A DNA stretch of 64,000 nt from Euryarchaeota archaeon UBA202. Lineage in GTDB: Archaea; Thermoplasmatota; E2; UBA202. Positions 9,397-18,031 of the stretch are shown here, one piece after another (within the stretch, counting starts at the first letter, position 1; every line of letters begins with the position of its first letter). The stretch is taken from contig DAQA01000029.1 of assembly GCA_002502685.1 (NCBI GenBank), forward strand, positions 1-64,000, given 5' to 3'. A program made the translations under genes and the position numbers. The notes below the pieces were generated by a model. The model was given only the letters and a program-made list of their open reading frames with translations. It searched no databases and was not told where the DNA came from.

Positions 9397-9795
9397 TCAT
9401 TTGAGGACAGTATAATCTAAGAGTGTAAGTATCCATTCAAAGATTTTTTCGATAATCCAGTGAAGATTTCCAAGTGGTGTCTTAGGGACATCAACAATGA
9501 GAGGACCAGACCAATCACTTTCCATCCCGTTTTCATCCTTTGCCTTCACCCTGACATCATATATCCCCTTTGTTTCCCATTCATGAGATGCATTTATGGA
9601 AACACCTGATGGATAAGGACCCATCCATGAACTTAGTGATTGATCTCCCCAATCCCATCTATAATATACCTGGTCCCCATCTATGTCCTCGGTACTGGTG
9701 GTATAGGCATACAAAGTTCCTGCTTCAACCTTGGTTTCACGATAATGGGGTATTGGGAGGATTACTGGCACGAAGCGCCACCACGGGATCACCAA
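9397..9795 (-). CDS. C-terminal PKD-like domain and tail of the neighbouring C25 peptidase, separated by a frameshift
   Basis: From about residue 20 this frame encodes a PKD/fibronectin-like domain (DIDGDQVYYRWDWGDQ, GPYPSG, VRVKAKDENGMESDW). It is followed by VPK and a hydrophobic C-terminal tail. It begins inside the 3' end of the upstream C25 ORF. It joins that ORF smoothly if one base is removed in the G run at 9747-9750, giving NPPNT followed by HYRETKVEAGTLYAY. It therefore belongs to one 2.18-kb gene (9397-11572) that is broken or mis-sequenced. The ATG at 9795 is an artefact of the shift. Close relatives of this domain end the proteins at 12126-13436 and 13651-14907. Confidence 0.8.
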   Translation of the reverse strand: MVIPWWRFVPVILPIPHYRETKVEAGTLYAYTTSTEDIDGDQVYYRWDWGDQSLSSWMGPYPSGVSINASHEWETKGIYDVRVKAKDENGMESDWSGPLIVDVPKTPLGNLHWIIEKIFEWILTLLDYTVLK

Positions 9796-11572
9796 ACAGA
9801 TTTAATTGATAGTAACACCATCTCATCATGGATCCATCAATAAGATAAAGATTGTCTTCTTTTGAGTCTTGGTTTGCTTTACTAATAATGGGTATATTCT
9901 CTGAGAAGACAGCATCCCAGAATTCTCTCATATAATGATGGTTGTCTCCATCGGTACTATTGGACCAATAAAAACCATAGCGTGCATTCATGATAACTGC
10001 AAAAGCACCATATTCTGATTTGACCGTTAAGGCCTCTGCCATACAGTCCTCCGCATCAAATCCTCCCGCATTGCAACCCTGAGAATAAACAAAGCAATAT
10101 TTCTCATTTGTGAAAGAGTCAATATCCTCGGGAACCATTTTTAAAGCATGCTGGTAATTGCTATGTCCTAAATGGTTTATGATATGAACACCATTATTGA
10201 TATGATTTATGAGTTCTGTGTTCGGCCAGTTACCATCCGGCCAATCTCGGTCATAAAGTTTTGTGACATTAAATTTTTCTGAGGGTATCCCCCCAGTTTT
10301 ATATCCCGAGTGATTACTTTGATCAATGAGTTCATCCATATACTCTGCCCCATATGTTACAGAATCAAGTTCTTCTGCTGCCATTAATATGCTTTTTAGG
10401 TAATCGTTGGCCTGGATGCTCATATATCCAATTGTTTTAGTGACAAAATTGCTTGCTTCTTCCCCATTACCTACACAGGCTCTTCCCACGTATACTTCTG
10501 CCATAAGATCCACATCGGTCCCATTTTCTCCATCATGGGGTTCTCCCAATCTATCATCGCCATCATAATTGTAGGGGTCATCAAGACAGGCATAAAAAAG
10601 GTCAGAAGGCATCATAGTCTCGTAATATTCTGTTGTTTTATCTTCGTCGTATCCTGAAACCCATAACTGGGGTGCAGGAACAATGTCATCATCGCCTCCA
10701 AGGAGGACATAGTCAATGCCATATTGGAGATATGCATCCTTAATATAATTGCGGATATCCATGGGGCTTTCCGGATTTCCGATTTCACTTACTGATTTGA
10801 TTAATGTCTTTATCCCATTAGCCTCATGATGGATTTTTAGTGGCCGAAAACGCCAGGTAAAATTTTCTTCTGTTAGAATAAAAAGATCATAGTTTTTTGA
10901 TAGTGAATAGCTGTCTTTCAGCTTTCGGTAGGTAATTGCTACATTAGGATTATCAACTTTTTTTATGACTTCACATTCATCTTTGTATACTCCCCGAAAT
11001 AATGAATTCGAACTGGTGGTTTCCATGGTCTTTATTGAAACCGTGAGATCTTTGTAGTAATATATCTCTCCCGTGGCAGGGATATAGTGAACCGGGTGAA
11101 GTTGTAAAATGAGTATTCCATAACCCCTGAAAAAATATGTTGTCACTTCAGTAAAAAGGGTTCCTGGAAATGGTTTCTCTAAAAGCGTGCCTTTCAATTG
11201 AGGTGTAACAACACTCTTCTCACCTGCAATGGTGCAAGGACTACCTGCAGAAATGATGTTAAATCCTTCTCCTAATACTTTCTTCTCTCCGGCTGTGACC
11301 ATAATATCGCCCACCTTTGTATTTGGCGGGAGCAGTACGGCCGCTCCTTTTATTGGTAGACAGGGTTCACCAGGTCTCCCATAATTTATTGTTCCATCCA
11401 TAATTATCTTATCATAGATTACATCATTTACCACAATTGTTTCCAATCGCGGTGTCGTAAAAGAGTAAACAAGTGGTTTGAGCACCTTGCCATCGGTTCT
11501 TTCGCTTAATCCCACCACTAGTGTGCCACTGAGAAATAAGAAAAAACAGATGATTACTTTAATTTTACCCAT
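9737..11572 (-). CDS. Secreted peptidase C25 (gingipain-like), main frame of a frameshifted gene
   Basis: The 611-residue frame has a signal peptide (about 1-22), a propeptide-like region and a C25 catalytic domain starting near YDLFILTEENFTW. The probable catalytic His is in INHLGHSNYQH (about 470) and the Cys in FVYSQGCNAGGFD (about 508). The NLFGDPVVALR motif before the end is typical of the family. It stops prematurely after NPPNTPLS; the downstream PKD-like domain lies in the next frame (9397-9795). The C-terminal anchor or sorting tail would be lost if the shift is real. It is presumably an extracellular protease. Confidence 0.9.
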   Translation of the reverse strand: MGKIKVIICFFLFLSGTLVVGLSERTDGKVLKPLVYSFTTPRLETIVVNDVIYDKIIMDGTINYGRPGEPCLPIKGAAVLLPPNTKVGDIMVTAGEKKVLGEGFNIISAGSPCTIAGEKSVVTPQLKGTLLEKPFPGTLFTEVTTYFFRGYGILILQLHPVHYIPATGEIYYYKDLTVSIKTMETTSSNSLFRGVYKDECEVIKKVDNPNVAITYRKLKDSYSLSKNYDLFILTEENFTWRFRPLKIHHEANGIKTLIKSVSEIGNPESPMDIRNYIKDAYLQYGIDYVLLGGDDDIVPAPQLWVSGYDEDKTTEYYETMMPSDLFYACLDDPYNYDGDDRLGEPHDGENGTDVDLMAEVYVGRACVGNGEEASNFVTKTIGYMSIQANDYLKSILMAAEELDSVTYGAEYMDELIDQSNHSGYKTGGIPSEKFNVTKLYDRDWPDGNWPNTELINHINNGVHIINHLGHSNYQHALKMVPEDIDSFTNEKYCFVYSQGCNAGGFDAEDCMAEALTVKSEYGAFAVIMNARYGFYWSNSTDGDNHHYMREFWDAVFSENIPIISKANQDSKEDNLYLIDGSMMRWCYYQLNLFGDPVVALRASNPPNTPLS

Positions 11573-12125
11573 ATTTTTGTTACCCTGCTCACTGAAGGGA
11601 AGAAATGGTTAAAAAACCTTTCTTTTCCAGACATTTTAAAAATTTTTATTAAAAAATATAATGTATTATCCAAGTACCATCATTTACTGCTACTTATCCC
11701 TCTTTTAGTACCATTTCATCTATAAACTTTGATTTAGTTTTCTCGAAATTATTATAAATTTTTTTTTTGTACTTATTATGGGAGAAATAAGATCCCTCCC
11801 GGGGGACGACCGGGGGACTAATATCTATCAATAACGACTCGTTCCCATTAACTATTTTTTTCCCCGGCATTTCCCTCAAAAAATATTTCACTATCTATTT
11901 TTCTTTACCAGCATATGCCTAAAAAAAATAATATATCTATAAAATTGAAAACCACCATCCCATAAATATCCATATCTCATACCCTACTGTCTTATCTTGC
12001 AATCAACAAGGCCAATATATTATAGACACATACTAAAATTATCTAGCTGTTCTAATGAAATATATATAAAAAATATCGATTATCAATAATTATAAAAAAA
12101 AATTTATAAATATAGGCATCCTCAC
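11573..12125. other. Intergenic region between divergent secreted-protein genes
   Basis: About 550 AT-rich bases. A TATA-like TTTATAAATA at 12103-12112 serves the rightward gene. Two direct copies of CGGGGGAC (11800-11807 and 11811-11818) form a striking GC island in AT-rich DNA. A 65-codon minus-strand ORF (11694-11891, GTG start) spans them but has no Shine-Dalgarno or recognisable domain, so I do not call it. Confidence 0.4.
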
Positions 12126-13436
12126 ATGTTTGTGAAAATATCTATGTCCCATAAAAAAATAAAAATGTTATGTACCCTAAGCATAATTGCAGCAATATCT
12201 TTACTACCCTTGCATGCCACTGGCAATTATCTCCACAAAAATCCAAGCACCAATAATGAAAATCACACATCAGAAAGACAAGCAATAGAGCTATTCAAAA
12301 AAGCACTTCCTTCCGCCACCTCCTATCAAGGCCACCTTCGTGTCTATATAGTAGAACCCACATCGCGATGGAACGATTATTCTAACAAACCCTACCATTT
12401 TGGCCTTCTAGATTTCGCATTTAATGACAAGCTCTCAATACCCTACGGCGAAACGTACAATACCACGCTAACCTGGGATCCAAACGCAGAAGGATACAGT
12501 GGAATAACTGAAGATAACCTCATGGTCATAGCCGTACTTTTTAATCCTGAAGTAAAACAAGCCTATGCACAACCCCCCATGGGCAATAAATTCACTGCCC
12601 ATTATGTCGATGCATGCGCTGGTTCAGTCCCAGGAGGCCAGGGCCATAATGTCGTAACTGATGTTTTTACTCATACAGTTTTTGTTGAAGAGGCAACCGC
12701 CACCTGGTGTCCCTATTGCCCTGCTATGTCTGAAGCACTTTACACAATCTATAAGTCAAGAAGCTATCCCTTTTATTTTGTATCCCTAGTGGGAGATAAA
12801 AATACAGAGGCAAATGAAAGATTGCAAAATGATTACAATCTCTATGGATACCCCACGTCATTTTTTGATGGAGGAGTGAAGGTTTTAGTAGGGGGATATG
12901 ATGATGAAAAATATTATCGATCAAGGATTGAATCTAGTGGGCAGAAGGATGTTCATGATTTGAATTTCAGTCTTTCTGTTGAGTGGCAACAGAATAGTAG
13001 TATTTCTATTGATTTGCAAATCACCAATAATGAAGAAACCGAAAATAGCCCCCCCGGGACGCCCACGATAACTGGGATTACAGAAGGAAAGATTGGCACT
13101 GAATATGAATATACCTTTGTTTCTACAGATCCTGATGGCGATGATATTTACTATTGGGTACAATGGGGTGAAGGCTGCCCCAGTCTAGAGTGGATTGGTC
13201 CCTATAGCTCAGGAGAAGAAGTGACAATGAATTATACCTGGGCTAATAAGGGGGATTATAACATAAGTGTTAAAGCAAAAGATACTAATGATGCTGAAAG
13301 TGAATGGGGAACACTAGAGATACACATGCCTAAATCAATGGCAAAGTCTTTCTTTAATGTTATCTGGCTTCTTCTTGATAAATTTAGGGAAAGTTTTCCA
13401 TTTCTTCACTATTTTTTTACCCATCTAGGCATCTAG
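12126..13436 (+). CDS. Secreted thioredoxin-like protein with PKD-like domain and C-terminal tail
   Basis: The 436-residue product has a signal peptide (TLSIIAAISLLPLHATG). A thioredoxin-fold domain carries a CPYC redox motif in EEATATWCPYCPAMS (about 198-201), with GYPTSFFDGG as the cis-proline loop, much like Omp28-type extracytoplasmic thioredoxins. A PKD-like domain (about 318-395: DPDGDDIYYWVQWGE, IGPYSSGEE, VKAKD) leads to MPK and a hydrophobic tail. It may shuffle or reduce disulfides in the secreted cysteine peptidases nearby; that is inference. An ATG at 12144 is an equally good start given the TATA position. Confidence 0.85.
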   Translation: MFVKISMSHKKIKMLCTLSIIAAISLLPLHATGNYLHKNPSTNNENHTSERQAIELFKKALPSATSYQGHLRVYIVEPTSRWNDYSNKPYHFGLLDFAFNDKLSIPYGETYNTTLTWDPNAEGYSGITEDNLMVIAVLFNPEVKQAYAQPPMGNKFTAHYVDACAGSVPGGQGHNVVTDVFTHTVFVEEATATWCPYCPAMSEALYTIYKSRSYPFYFVSLVGDKNTEANERLQNDYNLYGYPTSFFDGGVKVLVGGYDDEKYYRSRIESSGQKDVHDLNFSLSVEWQQNSSISIDLQITNNEETENSPPGTPTITGITEGKIGTEYEYTFVSTDPDGDDIYYWVQWGEGCPSLEWIGPYSSGEEVTMNYTWANKGDYNISVKAKDTNDAESEWGTLEIHMPKSMAKSFFNVIWLLLDKFRESFPFLHYFFTHLGI

Positions 13437-13650
13437 CTCCCCATTTCCCTATTTTTTTTTATTTTTCTTTTAATATATCCGAATTATTTTTGTTAAAATA
13501 CATTTTTTTTTGGATAGATTCATGATTATGCTTACTCTTTTCCATGATTTCATTGTCCTTACAATAAACAAAAAATTACCAAAAGTTGCAGACAGAAATG
13601 TTTATATAGAAATAAAGCAACTATAATATTAAGAAAATGGTGGAGTGCAA

Positions 13651-14907
13651 ATGATCAAAATAAATAGGATAATCCTATTCTGTGCCATCGGCATATTGTT
13701 TTGTCAGTTTGCATTATCACCATTATTACAAAGTGCCCCCTATTTTAGAAACACTAGTGTCCAGACATTAAGCAATCCTGCTATAGTGTGTGATTCAGAT
13801 CAATATGTATTATCTTCTTCAGAAAAAAATTCACTCAAAGAAGATTCTATTCCGTCTAGTTGGGATTGGCGAGACGCTGAACACGAGGGCATAAGGGGAG
13901 ACTGGACAACCCCGGCGAAAAATCAAAGAAATAGATGTTATGCCTTTACCATCCTTGGCTCCCTTGAAAGCATTATTAAGATTCGAGAAAAGTGTGTTGA
14001 TTTCACTCCTGATCTATCAGAACAATATCTTATTTCCCATTACACCTATGACGATTTTTTAAAAAATAGAAGTGGTGTCACTGTTTTTGAGGAATGTTGC
14101 CCCTATAAAGGATTATGTGGAATAAATCTCAAATATCATTTATTCAATATCACTGGATTATCGCCTGACTGGGAAAAGTATTGCATACCTGTATCAAACT
14201 TTTCAGTAACAGTTCGCACTTCACCTCCTCTAAACCCTGAAGAAAGAAGAAATGAACTTAAAAGCCTTATACTAGAAAATGGTCCTATTGGATTACGTAT
14301 TTATGCACCAGGCATGAGTGTATTTACTGTAGGGTCTTTAAGAAATTGGGGTCTATTCCACAGGGGCCCTAACGATTATTATTCTGGGGAAGCGCCTGCA
14401 GGGGTTTTTAATCAAGCAGTTGTTCTTGCGGGATGGAAGGATGATCTGATGATTCCAAATGGTGGATATTGGATTATCAAGAACTCTTGGGGTTCTCTTT
14501 GGGGATGTGACGGTTTTTTTAACCTTGAATACGGTAGTCTGAACTCTGGTTGTGGCTATTATATCCGGGTTGACTACGACCCTAGTTGTTTTAATTGGCC
14601 TCCCATGGGTAGCCCCGTTCTTGTTGCACCTTCTCATGTGAATTCTGAGAAGGAGTATCGTTGCTCATTTAGTTCAATTGATCCAGAGGAGAATCAGTTT
14701 AATTATCAAGGGGAGGTGTACTATAATTTTTCTTTTGGAGATTATACGTTTAGTGGATGGCTGGGTCCCTATAAATCTGGTGAACAATGCTCAGTTTTTC
14801 ATGTTTGGAGTCAAAGTGGATCAGTTGATATCAAGGTTAAGGCTAGAGATGATCCAGATGGCGATGGAGATTTTTCAGATGGGGCTGAGACTTATTGGAT
14901 GTCCTAA
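13651..14907 (+). CDS. Secreted papain-like (C1A) protein, probably catalytically impaired
   Basis: The 418-residue product has a signal peptide and a C1A domain beginning SWDWRDAEHEGIRGDWTTPA. The nucleophile Cys is present in KNQRNRCYAF, but the usual Gln-to-Cys spacing is shortened (three residues instead of five). The catalytic His position reads FNQAVVLAGW, that is Gln (codon CAA) where the family has His. The Asn motif IIKNSWGSLWG is intact. A PKD-like domain (GPYKSGEQ, IKVKARD) follows and stops abruptly at ETYWMS, without the tail seen in neighbours. GGTGGAG at 13639-13645 supports the ATG at 13651. It may be a binding-only pseudoprotease. Confidence 0.85.
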   Translation: MIKINRIILFCAIGILFCQFALSPLLQSAPYFRNTSVQTLSNPAIVCDSDQYVLSSSEKNSLKEDSIPSSWDWRDAEHEGIRGDWTTPAKNQRNRCYAFTILGSLESIIKIREKCVDFTPDLSEQYLISHYTYDDFLKNRSGVTVFEECCPYKGLCGINLKYHLFNITGLSPDWEKYCIPVSNFSVTVRTSPPLNPEERRNELKSLILENGPIGLRIYAPGMSVFTVGSLRNWGLFHRGPNDYYSGEAPAGVFNQAVVLAGWKDDLMIPNGGYWIIKNSWGSLWGCDGFFNLEYGSLNSGCGYYIRVDYDPSCFNWPPMGSPVLVAPSHVNSEKEYRCSFSSIDPEENQFNYQGEVYYNFSFGDYTFSGWLGPYKSGEQCSVFHVWSQSGSVDIKVKARDDPDGDGDFSDGAETYWMS

Positions 14908-15103
14908 TCCCTGCAAGTTTTTTTCTAATTTTTACCGGTTTTTTTTTCCTCTTTTACTTTCCTATATATCATGATGGCATAAATCACACTTCCACTATTC
15001 TATTCCTCCAAGATGGTACTGAACCCTAGGGACTTCTTGCCATTGCCCCCAGTTTTTCCTTGCTGCAATAACCTTTATTTCTCCCTATACCATACAGGCA
15101 TCA

Positions 15104-16759
15104 ATGAGAAAAGAATGCATTGCTGTTCTTGTACTATTAATCATAATGGGGAATTTTTTTCATTCTTTCTTTATAAATTCTACTGCCTTGGATGCAAAAA
15201 ATGTAAAAGGGAATCCTTATGATAATAACTTGTTTAATCAAACTGATATACCTACTTGGACAATTGGTGATACCTGGACCTATGAATCATCAGTTTTTTT
15301 TGAAGGGGAAAACGGCTCCTTTGATGGTTATATCGAAGATCTGGTGCAAACTGTTGTAAAACTAGTGAACCTTATGCAAAATGAAACCATCCCTTTTTTT
15401 GTGGTAAATCTAAGTGGTAATATTAGTGGTGAGTTGGCATATGGAATTATAACAGGTGATGTGGAAGGGTCAATACAGGGTGAACTTATTGTTAGGTTAT
15501 CTGATCTTGCAATAATAAGGACAGAAATCAAATCCTGGGGTGAGATTGATACTTTTTTATTGACCTTTGACTATGGATTAAACAGTACATTACTGTTTCA
15601 ACCTCCTCTGGAAAATTATGATTTTCCCCTTAAATTAGAAGACAACTGGGAAGTTTTTTCCCATGTTACATCGAAGGGGAGTTTCTATATCGAGGGCCTT
15701 ATCAATGAATCACTCTCCGGTGATTCCTTAATGGGTGGATTTATGGAATTTATCAATATACAAAATATAAGTGTTCCTGCGGGAATCTTTGAAAGCTGTC
15801 AATTAACAGCTCTTAACAATGAATCTTTTGATTATTGGTATTCCCCATTAGTAAAAAATTCTGTTAAGTCTGTGATAAATATGTCCAGTGATAATTCCAC
15901 AGTAAACCTAGAGATGAATCTTTCCTCTTATTCCTTAATAAATCAACAAATAAACATTACCCAACAGTTCACGCCACCAAGTGTGTACGCAAATGAATAT
16001 GCAAACATTACAGGAGAGGTTAGAAACACGACTACCGGTGATGCCATTCCTAATGCATCCGTTTTCTTACGCCTGCCATGTAACAATCAGGTGTGGAATG
16101 TCACCACAAATAATCTTGGTTATTATCACACAATGATTATGGCACCACTCATACATGATAACACACCGTCAAATGATGATATCGGATCAGATGGTATCAT
16201 TGCTTGGACTTCAGGGATTTATGGTGATGGCTGTAGAATAACAACATTGACCATAAAGGGGATAAACTACACATTTTCTCTCACTGAGGAGTGGAATTTA
16301 ATTTCGATTCCAACAGAAAATATATGGACTGCGGAAACCCTGGGACAAAATATTAGTGGCTGTACCGTGGTGTCCATATTTTATGGAAACAACCAGACGT
16401 TTATATCCCATGTGGTGGGATCACCCCACGATGATTTTCCCATTGTAGATGGCGTGGGGTATTTCATGTATGTAACCAATGACAGCAACCTTTCCATGAG
16501 GAATTTACCCCTCAATAATATCAATATAACAATTCACCCTGAGTGGAACCTTATTGGCTGGTATCATGACTATGTTACCACGGCGGAGTCCCTGGGGGCT
16601 GCCATTGCTAATTGTACCGTGGTTTCCATGTTTGATGGGGTCAGTAAGAATTTTACCACGCATGTGGTGGGGACACCCCATGATGATTTCACTATTGAAA
16701 CCGGTATGGGTCTTTTTATCTATGCCACTGAAACAAGTATTTGGCAGGGTGAAGGGTAA
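15104..16759 (+). CDS. Secreted glycoprotein with two C-terminal EWNLI repeats
   Basis: The 551-residue product has a signal peptide and a long beta-rich, sequon-rich domain. A short carboxypeptidase-regulatory-like segment follows (GEVRNTTTGDAIPNASVFL, about 304-322). Two tandem repeats of about 75 residues end the protein; each contains EWNLI, a CTVVS strand, HVVG(S/T)PHDDF and a final YFMYVT or LFIYAT strand (about 390-470 and 471-551). Such repeats are common at the C-termini of surface proteins in related archaea, though their role is unknown. The next gene begins three bases after the stop. Confidence 0.8.
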   Translation: MRKECIAVLVLLIIMGNFFHSFFINSTALDAKNVKGNPYDNNLFNQTDIPTWTIGDTWTYESSVFFEGENGSFDGYIEDLVQTVVKLVNLMQNETIPFFVVNLSGNISGELAYGIITGDVEGSIQGELIVRLSDLAIIRTEIKSWGEIDTFLLTFDYGLNSTLLFQPPLENYDFPLKLEDNWEVFSHVTSKGSFYIEGLINESLSGDSLMGGFMEFINIQNISVPAGIFESCQLTALNNESFDYWYSPLVKNSVKSVINMSSDNSTVNLEMNLSSYSLINQQINITQQFTPPSVYANEYANITGEVRNTTTGDAIPNASVFLRLPCNNQVWNVTTNNLGYYHTMIMAPLIHDNTPSNDDIGSDGIIAWTSGIYGDGCRITTLTIKGINYTFSLTEEWNLISIPTENIWTAETLGQNISGCTVVSIFYGNNQTFISHVVGSPHDDFPIVDGVGYFMYVTNDSNLSMRNLPLNNINITIHPEWNLIGWYHDYVTTAESLGAAIANCTVVSMFDGVSKNFTTHVVGTPHDDFTIETGMGLFIYATETSIWQGEG

Positions 16760-16762
16760 ACC

Positions 16763-16939
16763 ATGATCCCATATCTACCTATATGGATAATCCTAATCAT
16801 TGCCCTTGGGGCCATTGTAGGATGGAAAATCATCAAGTTCACCATCAAGATACTCATCATAGTGTTCCTGTTCCTCTTTATCGTAGGTGTTATCTATTTT
16901 CTTCCACGCCTTATTGAATACTGTCCCTTGTGTGATTAA
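16763..16939 (+). CDS. Small two-helix membrane protein with CPLC motif (58 aa)
   Basis: This short frame starts 3 bases after the stop of the repeat glycoprotein, so the two are probably cotranscribed. It has two hydrophobic helices (IIALGAIVGW and IIVFLFLFIVGVIYFL) joined by a basic turn (KIIKFTIK), and ends in a CPLCD C-terminus. The CxxC could bind metal or form a redox pair. No family is recognised. Tight coupling suggests work at the membrane with the upstream surface protein. Confidence 0.6.
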   Translation: MIPYLPIWIILIIALGAIVGWKIIKFTIKILIIVFLFLFIVGVIYFLPRLIEYCPLCD

Positions 16940-16953
16940 ACCAAATCTTTGGT
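16940..16953 (+). terminator. Short hairpin after the small membrane gene
   Basis: ACCAAA (16940-16945) and TTTGGT (16948-16953) are perfect inverted arms around two bases, directly after the TAA. The stem is only six pairs and is followed by a short mixed tract, so a termination role is tentative. Confidence 0.3.
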
Positions 16954-17509
16954 CGCGTTTCATTTGTATAATATCCTTATTGCAAAGGAGCGGCAAGGAT
17001 AAAAAGTAGATTATTGGATGATAGGAAGGGTAGGTGTGGAGGTTAAAAAAATGAATAATTTGGAGGTAAAATTCATTTTGCTACCCTTCCCACGAGAGCT
17101 TTAATTAGCATTGAATATTTAGCTTTTTCTCTACTTGCTTTATTTGGGTTTTCCCATTCCCAATCAGCCTAATTTTTGTATTCACCTTTATTGTTTTACA
17201 TTCTTGCAACCTGACTGTGGAGAGTGGTATCTGGATTTTTATTACATATTCTTATACAACTTTTCAAAGACATAATAATACAATTAACTCCAAAGAGCCA
17301 TAAAGATAAATAAAAAGAGGGATGCGCAATACCTCTCACATAATTTACCCCGCTCATTAATACCCCCCTATCTATCCCTCCGTCATTCCGCTATTTGAAT
17401 CAATGAATCAGATAGGTAGGCTTACCAGATCTCCCAAGGGATTAGCAATTTTTTTCACTAAGTTTGTGATAATATAAAAGGATACCCACTATCTGGTATT
17501 GAGGATAAA
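16954..17509. other. Intergenic region with a nested inverted repeat
   Basis: No gene is supported here. The notable item is a nested hairpin at 17024-17090, described separately. The remainder is AT-rich with several pyrimidine-rich tracts. Confidence 0.4.
17024..17090. repeat. Nested inverted repeat, candidate structured RNA
   Basis: The outer arms GGAAGGGTAG (17024-17033) and CTACCCTTCC (17081-17090) are perfectly complementary. They enclose inner arms AATGAAT (17050-17056) and ATTCATT (17071-17077). The inner loop contains TTTGGAGGTAAA. A 10-bp GC-containing stem with a second nested stem is unusual in this AT-rich spacer. It could be a small RNA, a protein-binding site or a small mobile relic. 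Confidence 0.4.
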
Positions 17510-18031
17510 TTATACGGTGGCGGCACAAGTTGCAAATCCGATGGCAAAATCAGATTGCTCTTTTTGGATCCATAAGCCTGTAAACCCAAAAAGGATGATA
17601 TCCAGAGTTGGGTAGCCACCTGATTTTTCTGCTGTGCATGTCCCCTTAAAGCCCATTGTTGTTATTGTATCCCATCCTTGGCAAAATAGGGTTGCTGAAT
17701 GGTATAGTTTTAGTGGCATCCATCGTTGAACATCCATGTAACCATCAAGCAGAGAACCAAAGATTTTTTCTAAAAAAGGAAAATCACAGATACCCAGGTA
17801 ATAGGAAAAAAACTCAAACGTAAGATGCATGAACAGGGTACACCAGTGCCAACTTCCATTAATTATGGCCAAGCAGAAATAGTTTAAAACATCTAAATCT
17901 TGTATATCGATGACAGTTTCTTTTTCTTGTGATAGCATTGAAGATCAACCATCAACTGAGAGTAACAATATGGCAACCAATAGACTTGGCAGTATGATGC
18001 GCATTCTCCCAATAGTGATATTGTGTGTCAT
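17510..18031 (-). pseudogene. Secreted protein gene with an in-frame TGA after the signal peptide
   Basis: From an ATG at 18031 the frame reads a convincing signal peptide (MRIILPSLLVAILLLSVDG follows nine residues), then TGA at 17945-17947, then 144 further open codons in the same frame. That part reads for example DLDVLNYFCLAIINGSWHW and FGFTGLWIQKEQSDFAIGFA. A TATA-like TTTTATAAG lies near 18061-18069. The mature domain is compact and hydrophobic with four cysteines; I do not recognise it. The most economical reading is a nonsense mutation (for example CGA or GGA to TGA). If only the 142-codon ORF from 17938 is translated, the export signal is lost. Confidence 0.65.

Noticed and set aside
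11694..11891. 65-codon minus-strand ORF
   Set aside because: GTG start without a Shine-Dalgarno and no recognisable domain; it spans a likely regulatory GC island.
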